Numbered from the stretch's first letter, positions 12,501 through 24,413 are shown. The stretch: 64,000 bases of DNA from Lunularia cruciata (GCA_948567375.1 OX419755.1:37081001-37145000); one strand, 5' to 3'. Numbers and translations: made by a program. The notes: a model not told the origin generated them from the letters alone.

Positions 12501-14105
12501 TTTCTCTTATTGATACTAATCTCCATTTTATCTCTTTTGTCTCTCCCTTGTCCGACTTCATGGGGTCTTCCCATCCTTCAATTGTTCTGAGTGGTAGCTT
12601 TTTTCTTATACTGCGTGCTTCATTGAAATCCAAGTCGAGTAACTCGATGGGTTTTTCTGTCTTTCTTGTTGTTATTATGCTATGTGCGTCGCATTTTATT
12701 GAAATCCACGAAGCACAGGCTGTCTTTATTTCATATGCGGCGCGTTTCATTAAAATTCAAGAAGCACATCGCATCTGCTTCAGTAGACGTCATCTGTCTT
12801 GAGTAGAGTTTTTAGCGGCTAGAGTAGTTGAAATGTGGCTACAGGGAGACTCAACGTCGCTGACATATGCATGAAAGTCAACGACCTATATCAGCGACAT
12901 CTGGAGCGTAGGGACGGTCGAAAGGAGAACTGCTGTACTGTAGTCTGCCTGTATCTTTACGGATCCCGGGGCTCCGGATATACCCGATATACTGTAGCCG
13001 CCGAGTAAGCTGCTGTTAGATTCAGTGCGGAACTGGTAACTTGCACTTGGATACTACATGCTGTTGAAAGAGTTGCGATTACATCTTCCTTACGTCATAT
13101 CAAAGCTACGTCATTCCGTCAATTTACGTTCGTCAACTCAAGACAAGTATTGCAACAGTGCCTTCTTAGCTTTTGTCTCTCACTTATACGGTTTGATGGG
13201 TTACTTTAGTCAACTCAAGACAAGTATTGTAACAGTTGTTTCCCTTTTATGGCTTGATAGGGTCTTCTTATCCTTCTTGTGTTCTATATGGTTACCTTTT
13301 CGCGCTAAGTGTAAAGCCTTTATTGCTTTATCACCATGCTGAACGTGCGCCCTAGATAGTATCTCAATCTGAGGTGTAAAGCATCAACCTTTATCACATT
13401 AACGATTTACTCACTTACTCCAATCAATAAGTTATACCTCAATCGAGAAAGACTTCCCATTCCATAGATACCCCAAACACTCGAAGCGATAGGCGTTCCA
13501 ACGTTTGCGGACGGAAATAGGACAAGGTCATTCTGAATGGTGGCTCCCCACAGACAATCGGAAGTCCATTAAATCATATTTCATTTCAGACTAAATCATA
13601 TACAAAATGACGATGTATAATTAGTTTTTGTTAAACCTATTCCAGAAAGCTAGCAAGAATTGTCAATGCCATATATTCCTGGCATGTATCCGTACAATCA
13701 CCAAATTCATAAAAATCCTCATAAAACTCGCATGGTGGCCGGACTTCGTTAACAAATTGGGAAATCCACTTTCTTGTCTAGTGAACGAGTAGAGAGTGGC
13801 GGCGACTCACAACATTATCCCGATACGTCTCGGGTTGAAACCTCTATTCGCAATTGAGACGGACAAACTGTTTTGATTTCTGTTTCACTGAATTGTCAAG
13901 GTGGATTCAGAAATATTCTTTATTGATAATAGTTTTTGTAGATTGCATAATTTAACCTAAGAATTTCAAATCAGTATACCAACCTTTTTAGTTGCTTACA
14001 TAACGTACGCACTGAAACGGTTGCTATACACATACATTATTAGCTTTTCCAGGGAGTATGATTAGCGTGTCTTTTCTTGCCAATCGTACAAATAGTATCA
14101 CACAT
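12501..14105. other. Low-copy-looking DNA, no gene recognised
   Basis: Base composition is less AT-biased and CpG is more frequent than in the flanking retroelements. A short phrase, 'gtcaactcaagacaagtattg', is repeated about 79 bases apart (13132 and 13211). Short open frames occur, but none shows a recognised domain. It may hold introns or intergenic DNA of the host locus. Confidence 0.4.
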
Positions 14106-14700
14106 AAGTGCAAAACTGGCAAAGTACAGGCAAGTACCTTGAAATGACAGGGCTGATGTTGATTCTAATGTTATTCGACTCCTGGACAAATATAATGATT
14201 CTAGAAGGGAACACGTCTGTAAAGAAGGTCAAGACAGTACATAGAGTTTATCTTTTGGCTATAACTCAACCTAAAACATTGCAATGGTGAAATAAAGCTC
14301 GATGCAGTCAAAGGTCGCAAAGTACAGCCAACTAACTGGCCTTGAAAAGACACGACTGATGTTGATTTTAAAGTTGTTCGACTCTCCTATACTAATGTGA
14401 TGATCCAAGAGGGAACACATCTGGAAATAAGCTCAAGAAAGCAGATACAATTCTATCTTTTGGCTATAACTCAACATGAAATATAGCAAGGGTGAAATAA
14501 AGCTCGTGCATCCAAAAGTCGCAAAATACAGGCAACTACCTTGAAAAGACAAGACTCATGTCGATTTTAAAGTTGTTCGACGCCTTAAGCAATATTGATG
14601 ATTCTAGATGGGAGCACGTTTTAAAAATAAGGTCAAGAAAGCACATACAATTCCTTTCTTTTGGGTGTTGTGACAAGTATCTTTGGAAATAAGGTCAAGA
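14106..14700 (+). repeat. Three tandem copies of a ~200 bp unit
   Basis: The anchor 'gcaaagtac' (or gcaaaatac) occurs at 14119, 14317 and 14521, with spacings of 198 and 204 bases. Each unit then reads '...ccttgaaa.gaca.g.ct.atgt.gatt', 'gttcgac', 'gatga/ttctaga..gg.a.cac' and 'aaggtcaagaaagcacata'. A partial fourth copy of the last phrase follows to about 14715. Units differ by roughly 15 to 25 percent by eye. Confidence 0.8.
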
Positions 14701-15000
14701 AAGCACATATAATACTATTTTTTGGCTGGTGTAACAAGTATCTAAGACGCGCTGTTTGGAGTCGGTCGCTGATGGTCATCGATACTGTAGTTAGATCTAT
14801 TACTTACAAAAATTCAAGACATTTGCGACTTGATAATTTATCTTCTTGGGCGTTGTAGTTTTTACTCCGACACGAATCGGTTTTATGGCTCAGGTCTCTG
14901 AGCGTGACCCGATCCGTTTGGGTAACACGGTGTCGTGTTTTACTGTTCCGTTTCTAATTTCATTTATACGTGAATTTCAAGAAGGAAACTCGGCCGGTTT

Positions 15001-15327
15001 AGATTATGTTGTGTGACAATTCCAACTTCTCCACGTGATATTCGTTTTGCGACAGGCTCAGTTGAAGTGACTATCTTAGAATCCCTTTCTATGTACTAGT
15101 TTCTATTTTAGATTATGTTGTGTGACAATTCCAACTTCTCCACGTGATATTCGTTTTGCGACAGGCTCAGTTAAAGTGACTATCTTAGAATCCCTTTCTA
15201 TGTACTAGTTTCTATTTTAGATTATGTTGTGTGACAATTCCACCTTCTCCACGTGTTATTCATTTTGCGCAGGCTCAGTTAAAGTGACTATCTTAGAACT
15301 TCTTTCTACGTACTAGCTTCTATTTTT
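15001..15327 (+). repeat. Three tandem copies of a 109 bp unit
   Basis: The unit begins agattatgttgtgtgacaat and ends in tagtttctatttt. It starts at 15001, 15110 and 15219. The first two copies are nearly identical, the third has several changes. No coding potential is evident. Confidence 0.93.
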
Positions 15328-15559
15328 CATGGATTGACGAGTAACAGAGCTACCCTAGATGTGCCTCAAGGAACCATTCTCGCAACTTCCTATTCAACCT
15401 ATCATACATGTACCCCCGGATGGGCCAGACTTATCAGAGCCGAATTTTAAGCGGAGTTGGTCACCAACTTGTATGGAAATGGTGCACACATCTATGTTCG
15501 TCACCGACTTGTATGGGAATGGTGCACACACCCATGTTTATTAGTGCCTTCAAAGAGTA

Positions 15560-15850
15560 AACGACAATTGTTTACCAATGTCGGATCAGCTTTACACGAG
15601 TAATCCAGACAGGGAGACACTTATGGAAATTGACAATTTGTTTACCAATGATCGGAGTCAGCTTTACACGAGTAATCCAGACAGAGAGACACTATGGAAA
15701 ATGACAATTTGTTTACCAATGATCGGAGTCAGCTTTACACGAGTAATCCAGACAGAGAGACACTTATGGAAAATGACAATTTGTTGACCAATGATCGGAG
15801 TCAACTTTACGCGAGTAATCCAGACAGAGACACACTTATGGAAAATGATA
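15560..15850 (+). repeat. Four tandem copies of a 71-72 bp (24-codon) unit
   Basis: The anchor 'cagctttac' (caactttac in the last) lies at 15588, 15659, 15730 and 15802. The unit encodes 'NDRSQLYTSNPDRETLMEND' plus 'NLFT', 24 residues. One interval is 72 bases and keeps frame; the two 71-base intervals shift it. In each copy one frame preserves the peptide, so it could be a decayed repeat of a coding exon. No known protein was recognised. Confidence 0.85.
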
Positions 15851-16082
15851 GTAAGCTCTTTTTGGAAGTTAACTAAAACTATCGGACCAAGCAAACCTAT
15901 CTCGGTGCAGTAAACACTGAAAGATTGAAATTAGCAAAAGGGTTGGGTGTAAATAAGAAGACACATTCTTTAATACAAGTCCAGGACTCCGTCACACTAG
16001 TTTACAAAAGTCGATAGATTGAGCGGATTGAGTGTGAAGAAAATTGACGTAGGCTGTTGACGTAGGCTTTGCATGAGTAGAC

Positions 16083-16303
16083 TGACAAAGAATATTAAAA
16101 CTTCTTGTGCTTATCATGGCTATGGAAGGCAGCTCTGGTAGAGTGACAAAGAATATTAAAAATTCTTGTGCTTATCATGGCTTGGAAGGCTCCTCTGGTA
16201 GTCGTCGTTGTTCTCAACCAATGATACAGGTCTCTAATGTATATAGAGCAATAGTACCCCACTGATACAGGTCTGTAATGTATATAGAGAAATAGAGAGA
16301 AGG
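16083..16303 (+). repeat. Two short tandem duplications (61 bp and 41 bp)
   Basis: The first pair, 16083-16143 and 16144-16204, starts tgacaaagaatattaaaa and ends in tctggtag. The second pair, 16222-16262 and 16263-16303, starts tgatacaggtct and includes aatgtatatagag. Near 16340-16385 the phrase 'agtat(a/c)ccgaaggaaag' is also doubled. Confidence 0.85.
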
Positions 16304-17594
16304 ACGAGGGCGTAGGAAAAGTGAAGGATGGGAAGAACCCCATAGTATACCGAAGGAAAGCGGAAATAGTATCCCGAAGGAAAGGAATACAAAGCACCCA
16401 TAAATGCGGAAGGAAGAAGGAGCTCTAGTGCCGATTTGCCCAAGAGGTCGGGAAAGACCCACACCAACCAAACGCAAATTCACAAAAGGGAAAAGAAGTG
16501 CAATAACACCAATGAAAATGAAAGAGTGTAGGTTTCAAAGAATTCTACTTCAAACCAATCCCCGATCCAAGACTTTTGTTTACGAAGACACTAACATAAT
16601 CGATATCGCAAACATAATCATTACCTAAACTGTCGTCTGGGTACACTGTGCTGCTAGAGGCTCAAGACGTTTTTACTACTGAATACCTTGTAAAATGTTG
16701 GGACACAAGAGACCTTTACGCACTGATTTAGATTAACTTAAATTGACCTGACTTGACCTGGGTCGAACCGGGTCAACTCGGGCCCTACTTGTTGGTATAT
16801 CATGTCTTATCAAGAATGTTGATCTCGACGTTTATAAAGCATTTTGCATTATCAATATGACTCTCCAATCTCCACATGAGACAAAGGGTGGCTCTGCGCA
16901 TGCTCTGATTCAATCTCCAGTAGTGCTCAGTATATATGCTGCAGATGTGCACAATGCACGTAAATCATGCTTATCTTAAATATCATGAGAAATAACTCTT
17001 CCAACGTCAATAAACATGAGGCAAGACACACCCTTCAGCAATGCACGTTAAATGAATCTTCCTCAATTTTACCCGGCCCTTGCCTTCAATTAACTTTCAT
17101 ACCTTAATGCATTGAGCCAACCAAATTGATACTGTTACACATCTTTTACAAAAGGGAGGAGATCGGGAGCTTTTCATCTTGCCTTGACTAGCTTGTGCCT
17201 ACGTGACTCCTCAATATCTCATTAACACTTCATTGAAACATTTGTATTCTTTATGACCATGATCAGTAGACCAAAGCTCACGAGACTGGAACTTTACTAA
17301 GTAGCCATGGGCCTTGTCGATTACCTACTGACGAAATGAAGATATTGAATCATCGAGAAGGGACTGGACTTTCCTCAAGACGTTTTATCCCGCATAGAAT
17401 GTATCTTTTTGACTTGTGGAAGGTCGTAGATCTAGAAACATAATTACTGTACTTCCCTCCGGGGCTTCTGTGTACAACAAGTGACTCTAGTAAGATGTGA
17501 TCATGATTAGAATATAGATATACCATGAACGTCATAGACTTGCGCTTAGAATTAGTGCCTATATATAGCCCCATTTTGCATGAAAAGTTAGTTG
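16304..17594. other. Low-copy-looking DNA, no gene recognised
   Basis: The stretch holds short open frames, for instance 16404-16628 on the plus strand (74 residues, basic), but nothing identifiable. 'gacctgggtcgaaccgggtcaactcggg' near 16750 is a local imperfect repeat. It is the left flank of the LINE insertion. Confidence 0.4.
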
Positions 17595-17622
17595 ATTATT
17601 TATTTATTATTATTATAAAGGG
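17595..17622 (-). other. LINE 3' tail, (TAA)n-like
   Basis: On the minus strand the LINE ends in TTTATAATAATAATAAATAAATAA, a simple-repeat tail of the type many RLE LINEs carry instead of pure poly-A. The left flank beyond it is unrelated low-copy DNA. Confidence 0.55.
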
Positions 17623-19747
17623 CAACCGCTTAGGAAACAAGAGGGGACGGGAAGACCTTCTCAAGCCGACCAAGGGAGAGACAAAAAGGTAAAATGGGGC
17701 TAAGCCCCAATAGAGTCTATATGAGAAATCTACCCTATAGCATCTAAGATATCCGAGCTATGCAACTCGTATGGTCTACAAACAACTAGAGCATAGGCAG
17801 AAACATCACCTAGAGTGATTTCTCTCTTATGGATTACATCAACTACTATCCTTTGTAGAGCAATGGATACACATTATCTAAAATATACTTCAAAGTATGA
17901 AAGTGAGAGTGGTTTATCATAATTTGATGCTGGAGATGCATAATTTGACCCTGGCGCCTAACATGATAAACTCTCACGCACTCTCTAACACGTGTGTCAA
18001 ATGCCGTGTCCATCACTCCATATAACTCCAAGGCTAGAGGAACAAAGAGGCGACCTCACTGCATGCCCCTATACTTGGAGACCTTGTGACCTACTGCTAC
18101 ACCCGCTACCCATCCAAGGGGATGGGTATCACTCCCTCCAAAATTGTATCCCATGTAGGGTCCGTAACCACAACATCCGCTACTATCACCTGATCATCTT
18201 GGACCAAGTATAAGTCTGCCCTAACATGTGTCGTTTGCAAAGCATAATATCCACTCCAAGCCAAGTATCATTACTCTCTTGTGCCATAGCAAACACCATA
18301 TCCCTAATAACATCATGGGTAGCTATCCTATGTCCTCCAAAAGGAAACCGTGCCATATGGACCATTGATACATCTAGTGTAGAACCACACTCACAAGTGA
18401 GTAATGAGGATGCAGATGGGTGGACCAAACCTAAGTGCAACCTCATTGTTGTAGAGAAAGTAGCTGGTGTGAGTCAGAATGCCCTAATGCACTATCAAGC
18501 TAGGATCCAAGAGCTTGCACTCTTGCTGGAGCAAAAGCAAAGACGTGCTCTAGTAGCTTGAGGAATGGATGAGTCAACTAAGAGAGAATATAGCGTATGC
18601 TCACACTATTGCTCTATCAAGGAAGACTATAAACCTCTTGTCCAATTTGACAATAGTGAAGCAAAAGATGGAAAATCCTTGCATACCCATGAGGATAGAC
18701 TATCTCTTGTTTGCCGCAATAATATCTAGAGAAAAAAGGATCCCTCCTCCATGTCTATCACATAAGTTTCCAAAACTAACCTATCAACAACCACAAAACA
18801 AGAGGAAAGAAGGGGTGCCAAGAAAGCCCAACTACCCAAAAATGCTATAGGTGCCATCTCCTCCATAGATAGCAAGCCAACTCCTCCAAATGTGATTGAC
18901 ATAGCTGTCTGTTTATGTGCCAAATCCCTTGTCATATAATCAAATGTCCTTGGTCCAATAATATCTCCAGAGACTCCCATAATCCTCCTATCAAAGGCTT
19001 TCAGATGTGATAGGAAGGACGAGAACAACCAACTTAGCTTATATGGATAAGCTAAGTTGGTTGATGAGGAATACTAGAGGAGAGTATACCAAATGCCAAC
19101 TACAGATCTCCTAGTAATGGAAGGTCATCCACATGGAGAACATCCTCTACAAGGGCAACGTCTAAGAAGCATGTGACAAAATCCTCAGATCCTATTGGCA
19201 CTCCAAGAACATGTAGTCTATTTGTGGATGTGATACACCCCTTGAAGCTAAAGGTGGGAGAGTGGATCATGCCTTGCAATTTGACACCTTGACTCTCAAG
19301 TCTACTAGATGTAGCTTGGTAGTCAAGTGGTCAAAGGTCTGCCTAGTTTGATCTACACGGCCAACGATGTGGGTATCATCTACCAAGGAGAGAAATACAC
19401 AACCTGGCATGGCTAAAGTAGCCATGCCAGGTAAGAGAGCTCCAAAGTGAGCCATGGAAAATAAGGGTCTCCCTTAAAGGATCTCTTAATGTGTACCAAC
19501 AATTGACTCCAAGATGGTGACTCCCTCTTATGAAAACCATGTTGGTAGTAAAGGGAAGTAGGAGAGCCATAAAAAGACCGCACAAAAGGAGTAAGCTTCA
19601 CCAAGGATCCACCAGCCTCCCTAAGCTCTCTAAAGATGGATGCACGTGAGATGCTATTAAAAGCATTCTCAACATCCACTTGTAGGATGACCCACTCCAG
19701 ACAGATATTTAAGATTGCTCTAATGCCTAGAGATATAGCCTCACATC

Positions 19748-19752
19748 CTCCA
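19748..19752. other. Target site duplication of family 3 (left)
   Basis: CTCCA here is repeated at 36626-36630, directly outside the other end of the family 3 element. This fixes both ends of the chromovirus, although 17 kb lies between them. Confidence 0.9.
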
Positions 19753-19855
19753 TATAAAAGACTGAGACCGAGGAGAGAAATAAGAAAATGGATGATCACA
19801 TTGGGATACTTGAGTGTGGAAAACCCCAAATGCCTAGCATGAGCTTTGGCTTTGG

Positions 19856-19863
19856 TATTTATA
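19856..19863 (-). promoter_or_regulatory. LTR TATA box, family 3
   Basis: The minus strand reads CTCCCTATAAATACCAAAG. The same TATAAATA stands at the equivalent place in the 5' LTR (about 36318-36325). Confidence 0.65.
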
Positions 19864-19969
19864 GGGAGCATATAAGGCTCTTCAAAGTGCTTTCTTGGAG
19901 TGAAAGCCAAGTTAATCAAGAGGCTTCCTTCTAGAAGTCGATTACTTAGCATGCAATTTAAGCTAGTCA

Positions 19970-19987
19970 GAAGCTTCTAGAAGCTTC
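19970..19987. promoter_or_regulatory. Perfect heat shock element in family 3 LTR
   Basis: GAAGCTTCTAGAAGCTTC is four alternating nGAAn/nTTCn modules at exact 5-base spacing, the consensus bound by heat shock factors. Partial elements flank it: TTCTAGAA at 19989-19996 and 19929-19936, and TTCTAGAA near 20046. The site lies about 105 bases upstream of the LTR TATA box in the element's orientation. Function is inferred from the motif only. Confidence 0.6.
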
Positions 19988-20130
19988 TTTCTAGAAGCTA
20001 TCTACTTGGGGTGCAAGCTAAGCATCCCAAGAAGATTCCTAGATATTTCTAGAATATCCTAGGGCAATTTGGCTTATTTTCTACTTTGTTAGCCCTAACT
20101 AACTTCATCGTTAAACTCCATATTGTTACA

Positions 20131-23100
20131 TATTCTCCCATCGCTAGTTGGTGACATCCTCATTGCTATTGAAGCTTCAAACTTGTAAATGGCCGTTTGT
20201 GCATTTTGGAGATGAGAAAGAGGTTCCCATGTGGCATCATGAAGGAGATACCCTTTCCAAAGGACCTTATATTATAGGTATATTATCGGCAACCTTGTTG
20301 AATATGATGACGTGCAAGGATGCAATCAACTTTATATTCCTCATGATCATTGATAGGGATGGGAGGAGGAGAAGGAGGAAGTTGGACATGAGAAGAAAAA
20401 GAAGATGGGTTAGGAACAAAAGGTTTCAACTTGGAAATGTGAAAGATAGGGTGGATGCGTATATGACAAGGCAAGGCAAGTTGATAAGCAACAAGAGAGA
20501 TGATTTGGGTGACATCACAGGGTCCTATCCAATTAGAGAGAAGTCTAAAAACTGGGTATCAAGTGGGAGGAGAAGGTTACTAGAGGAGAGCATGACCTTC
20601 TCACCAACTTGAAAGGTGAGATCACAATGATGGTGGTCCACATATTGTTTCTATCGATTTTGAGCAACAAGGAGATGAGATTTGGCTTGTTGGAGGGATT
20701 GAGATATGGTGGTGAAGAAGGTGAAAATATAAGGGACATGAGATGGAGGAGGAGTAAGAAGGGAATCAAGAACAAGTGGATCTTGGCCAAAATTGAGGAA
20801 GAAGGGAGAGAATTTGGTGCTTGCTTGTTTGGAATTATTGTATGTAAACTCCGCAATTACAAGACATTCATCCCAATTGGTATGGTGGATGTTGACAAAT
20901 GCACAAAGCATATCTTCCAAGGTGCAATTTGCATGTTTAGTTTGTCGATCAGTTTGAGGATGATAGGCCATGGACAAAGCTAGCCTGGTGTCGAGGATCT
21001 AGAAGAATGTTTGCCAAAATTTCCCAATGAATCAAGGATCATGGTCAAAGATGAATACAAAAGGCATCCCATGATGCTTGAAGATGATGTCAAAGTAGAT
21101 CTGCACCAATGTTGGAGCATCCACGGTATCAAAGGTTGGCACCAAATAGATTTTCTTACTAAGCTTATCCACAAACATCACGATCATTGTGTGACCTTGC
21201 TTTGTCTTAAGCAAGGACATGATGAGATCCAAGCTTACATGTTCCCATCAAGCATATGGAATGGGGAGTGGTTGAAGGAGTCCACTCAGTTTTTTGTTGC
21301 TGGTCTTGTTGGATTGGCAGCTCTCACACAATTGAACAAACTCTCAAACATACTGTGCCATGTTGGACCACCACCATTGGCGTTAGAGAGTAACCAAGGT
21401 CTTGTCTACACCCATGTGACCAACAATTGGTAAGTCATGGGCTTCTTGGAGGCACACAAGTTGGAGATCACCCTTGGTGAACATAAATCCAATTCTCACA
21501 AAATAGAAGGTTTTCCTTGAAGGAGAAGGTGTTGTATTCCTTGTCACATGCTGCAAGATGACCTTGTACAATCCAAAAGAAAGGATCTTGTTGTAAAGTG
21601 ATCTTAAACTCAAGTTGGACTTTGGAGTCAATTGATATTGTCATAATTGCCATCATGATGAGAGACTTCAAATCAAGTCATTGTGATAGGGCATCAAGAA
21701 TGATATAGAACCAATCAGGTTTGTACTCAGGTTTGATGTCAAACAATTTTATTTAATCCTCCCATTGATGATGTTGACTCTTCATGTATTCTAAGTATAA
21801 TGTTTGCAACAAAAGTTTGTGATCAGTTTGCATGATCACTTGTTTCCTCAAGAGATAATGCCTCCATACCTTAATCGCATATACCATTGCTAGTTGTTAT
21901 TGATCTTGAGCAAAGTATTCCTTTTTGCTGAGTCTATGAGACATAAAGGCAATGGGATGTAACCCCTCTTGGAATTCCTATTGCAACGCAACTCTAAGTG
22001 AAAAAATTAGAAGTATCAAAATCAACCACACAAGGTAGTTGAGGATTATATGGTTGAAGAATGGATCTTGAAGACACCATATGTTTCAACTTCTTGAATG
22101 TTTCTTTGTGCTTGTTGGTCCATTGAAAGCTCAAGTTCTTCCCCAAGAGATTGGTCAATAGTGCGGCTACATGAGTATAGTAATGGATGCATCTTTGGTA
22201 CAAATGGGCCAATCCATTAAATGCATGTAGTTTTATAGCATCCTTTGGAGTAGACCAATCAATGATGGCCTTGATTTTCTCCTCTTCCATCTTGATCTCC
22301 TCCGATGAGATTTTGTGATCCAAGAAGGTAATCCTTTTGCCAAAAGGTACACTTCAACTCCTTGTAGTAAAATGTCCATTGTCATAGTTGTCTTAAGACT
22401 TCTTGCATGTGATTTGAGTGTTCTGCCTTTGTCTTGCTATAGATTAAAATGTCATCTGAGAACACCACCATGTACCAATCTAATAGTCCATCCAACACAC
22501 TATGCATCTTATCCATGAAGACTGCTAGAGCATTAGTGAGCCCAAAAGGTAGAACTCTCCATCAAAATGCCCATACCTTGTGCAAAAGGTAACCTTTTGC
22601 ACATCCTCCCTATCAATGTGGATTTACCAATAACCGCTACAAAGATCCAACTTGGAGATATATTATGCTCCACACAATTGATCAAGAAAGTCATCAATTT
22701 GAGGCAAGGGATATGTATTTTTCACTATTTGTTTGTTGAGCCCACGGTGATCAATATAGAAACAAAATCCTCCATCCTTCTTTGGAACAAATAGTACTAT
22801 AGCTCCCAAGGAGATGTATTATGTTGTAGAAAATCCTTCTCCAACAATTCCATAAGGGTTGTTTGCAAGTCCTCCAACTACTTTGATGAGAGCCGATAGA
22901 TGGGTCTACTTGCTGGAGTACTCCTTGGCAATAACTCAATCTTGAAGTGCATACTACAATCAAAAGGGTATATTACAATCCCTATGGCAAATCATCCAAA
23001 AAGAATCGAAAAACTTTAGACTATTTGATCAACCATTGCTTGACAAGGTTTTTGATCCTCTTTAGATTCTTTATGCACAATTGGCTTGATCTAAATTGCA

Positions 23101-23959
23101 AAAAATAGTCTTATCTTCCTCCAAAGCTTGCTCTATGGTTGCTTTGCTTATAAATTTCCCATCTTGGGACTCATCTTCCTCCAAAGCTTGCTTTATGGTT
23201 GCTTCATTGATAAATGCTTTGGAGGAAGATGAATCCCATATTGGGATTCATCTTCCTCCAAAGCTTGCTGTATGGCTGACTTCTTGATAAAATTTTCATT
23301 TTGGGACTGAGTATTCTTAGGTGTCTTACTTAGAGGTGCGAGACAACCTAATCAGAAAATTATACCTTGGTGTTGTATTTGAATTTGTTGTTGGTTCTAA
23401 TCAAATAGAACCTTATGACGTTCAAGCCAAGGTAGACCTAGAATGACATCGTAGTGAAGAGGTGCCACTACAGACCTCATACACTCCAAATATCCTTTCA
23501 CAATCTTGAAGGTAACATAATGCAAGGTATGGAATGCAAAACCCTTTCTACCATCCGCTATCATCTATGTACTTCCAATTATTGGCTTGATAGGAATATT
23601 TAATTCTTTTGTTAATTGCATGGACGAGTAATTTTTTGAACTTCCATAATCAACCAAAATTCTACAACTATGATCAAATATCATACCTTGCAAGTGAATT
23701 TTTTTTGCATAGGTCGAGCCTTTGATCCTATTGGAGCTAATCAAGTTCCCAATAGGCCGCTTGAAATCTCCTATTGGGATTCCTTGTTTGCTTGATCATT
23801 TTGCTCCACAAATTCCATCTGGGTGATTTGTCAAAATCGCCCATTCTTGAATAAACATTTAGTAATGCCATGTACAATTTGGCAACAATAGAAACAACGA
23901 CCATTTGCACTACCATCACAATTTTTCTTTATCTATAGTGCCAAGTTGTCATCATTGGA
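20131..23959 (-). pseudogene. Family 3 chromovirus pol (PR-RT-RNaseH-IN-chromodomain)
   Basis: Minus-strand readings in order: a zinc-knuckle remnant 'CFYCCQIVHGITKC' (about 23900), a degraded protease, RT with catalytic 'FSDDILIYSK' (about 22460), an RNase H junction 'NLSFQWTNKHKETFKKLK' (22150), the integrase zinc region with 'HDLPIVGHMGVDKTL' (21400), the integrase core 'HTMIVMFVDKLSKKIYLV' (21190) and 'MSMAYHPQTDRQTKHAN' (20970). Near 20330-20200 lie 'EEYKVDCIL' and 'GKGISFMMPHGN', a decayed chromodomain. This order defines a chromovirus. Frameshifts and stops are many. Its gag lies at 35208-35942, beyond the inserted family 1 element. Confidence 0.88.
23111..23285. repeat. Local repeats with a perfect 23-bp-arm palindrome
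   Basis: The phrase 'atcttcctccaaagcttgct.tatgg' occurs three times (23114, 23173, 23249). At 23216-23264 the sequence is a perfect inverted repeat with 23-base arms and a 3-base centre (TAT); one arm begins GCTTTGGAGGAAGATG. It lies between the protease and RT readings of family 3. Confidence 0.9.
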
Positions 23960-24413
23960 TATCACGCCATTTGTAGTGTCGCATCTAGATTGCTCTAACA
24001 TTAGAGTTCTAGTGATAGTAGTTAGAGTTATTTTAGCAGTTTCTCAGAGACTACTTTCTGATTGTCAAATTTGGTGTTAAGGGTACTGACTTTATGGTGG
24101 GGCAGACGTCACTTTGCACCGTTCACACCGTCAAGTGTGCTGTCAACGGGACCGTTAGGATTTCAGACCTAGCTCAAGTCCAATGGGTATACTTTTGAAG
24201 TGCAGCTCCAAAGAGCTCACTTCTCTGTTATTGAGCCTTTGAGTTCCTGGCTATGGTGGACAAAGACCGGCAAGCGTCACCTGGATTCTCTATGCTGGAG
24301 TGGGTGTGGCTTGACTGTAATTAGTGCCTAGTTGTTGGTAGTTTATAGAGTGACAGATCAAGCAATGATCTGAGTTGAGTTGAGTTGAGTTGAGAGTGGT
24401 AAACAATCTGATT
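23960..24413 (+). repeat. Family 1 5' terminal repeat (Y unit only)
   Basis: The sequence from TATCACGCCATTTGTAG to GGTAAACAATCTGATT matches 34646-35105 throughout, including the (GAGTT)n run. Unlike the 3' end, it is not flanked by the ~100 bp X unit on either side. To its left is family 3 gag/zinc-knuckle DNA; to its right is a primer-site-like sequence. Either both X units were lost here or the element has asymmetric ends. No target duplication can be read at this junction. Confidence 0.85.

Larger units (their letters stand above)
17595..19752 (-). mobile_element. RLE-type LINE, 3' half (RT and endonuclease)
   Basis: The minus strand encodes a reverse transcriptase: motif A 'LQVDVENAFNSISR' (about 19690-19645), a 'GDP' motif B remnant near 19470, and catalytic 'LVDDTHIVG' (19385-19360). 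Further on (18440-18190) come 'LTCECGS' and 'VHMARFPFGGHRIATHD', a Cys-Cys-His-(Cys) cluster, then 'VDIML' and 'DVVVTDPT'. That order fits the restriction-like endonuclease domain at the C-terminus of R2-like LINEs. The 3' end is an A/T-rich tail with TAA repeats. The reading continues across the family 3 insertion: 'QFGVVTLGG' at 36650 joins 'CEAISLGIRAIL' at 19750. Frameshifts and stops make it dead. Confidence 0.72.
19753..20130 (-). repeat. Family 3 chromovirus 3' LTR
   Basis: This 378 bp repeat starts TATAAAAGAC (TGTAAAAGAC in the partner) and ends ATTGTTACA in plus orientation. It matches the 5' LTR at 36212-36625 along its length. Bordering it inside the element, the minus strand reads GATGGGAGAATA, a polypurine tract, directly before TGTAACA. 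On the minus strand a heat-shock-element-like cluster (19970-20055) precedes a TATA box (19863-19856), so the promoter order is plausible. It is shorter than its partner by about 36 bp. Confidence 0.92.

Noticed and set aside
13790-13820. A primer binding site of a Tat/Ogre-type retrotransposon (TGGCGGCGACTC)
   Set aside because: It only loosely resembles TGGCGACTC-type sites, and no LTR end or downstream gag is present.
16404-16628. A small basic protein gene on the plus strand
   Set aside because: No recognised domain; overlapping minus-strand frames of similar length exist, and the area is full of short duplications.
20148-21433. Plus-strand open frames of 120-155 codons
   Set aside because: They are antisense shadows of the family 3 integrase and chromodomain region on the minus strand.
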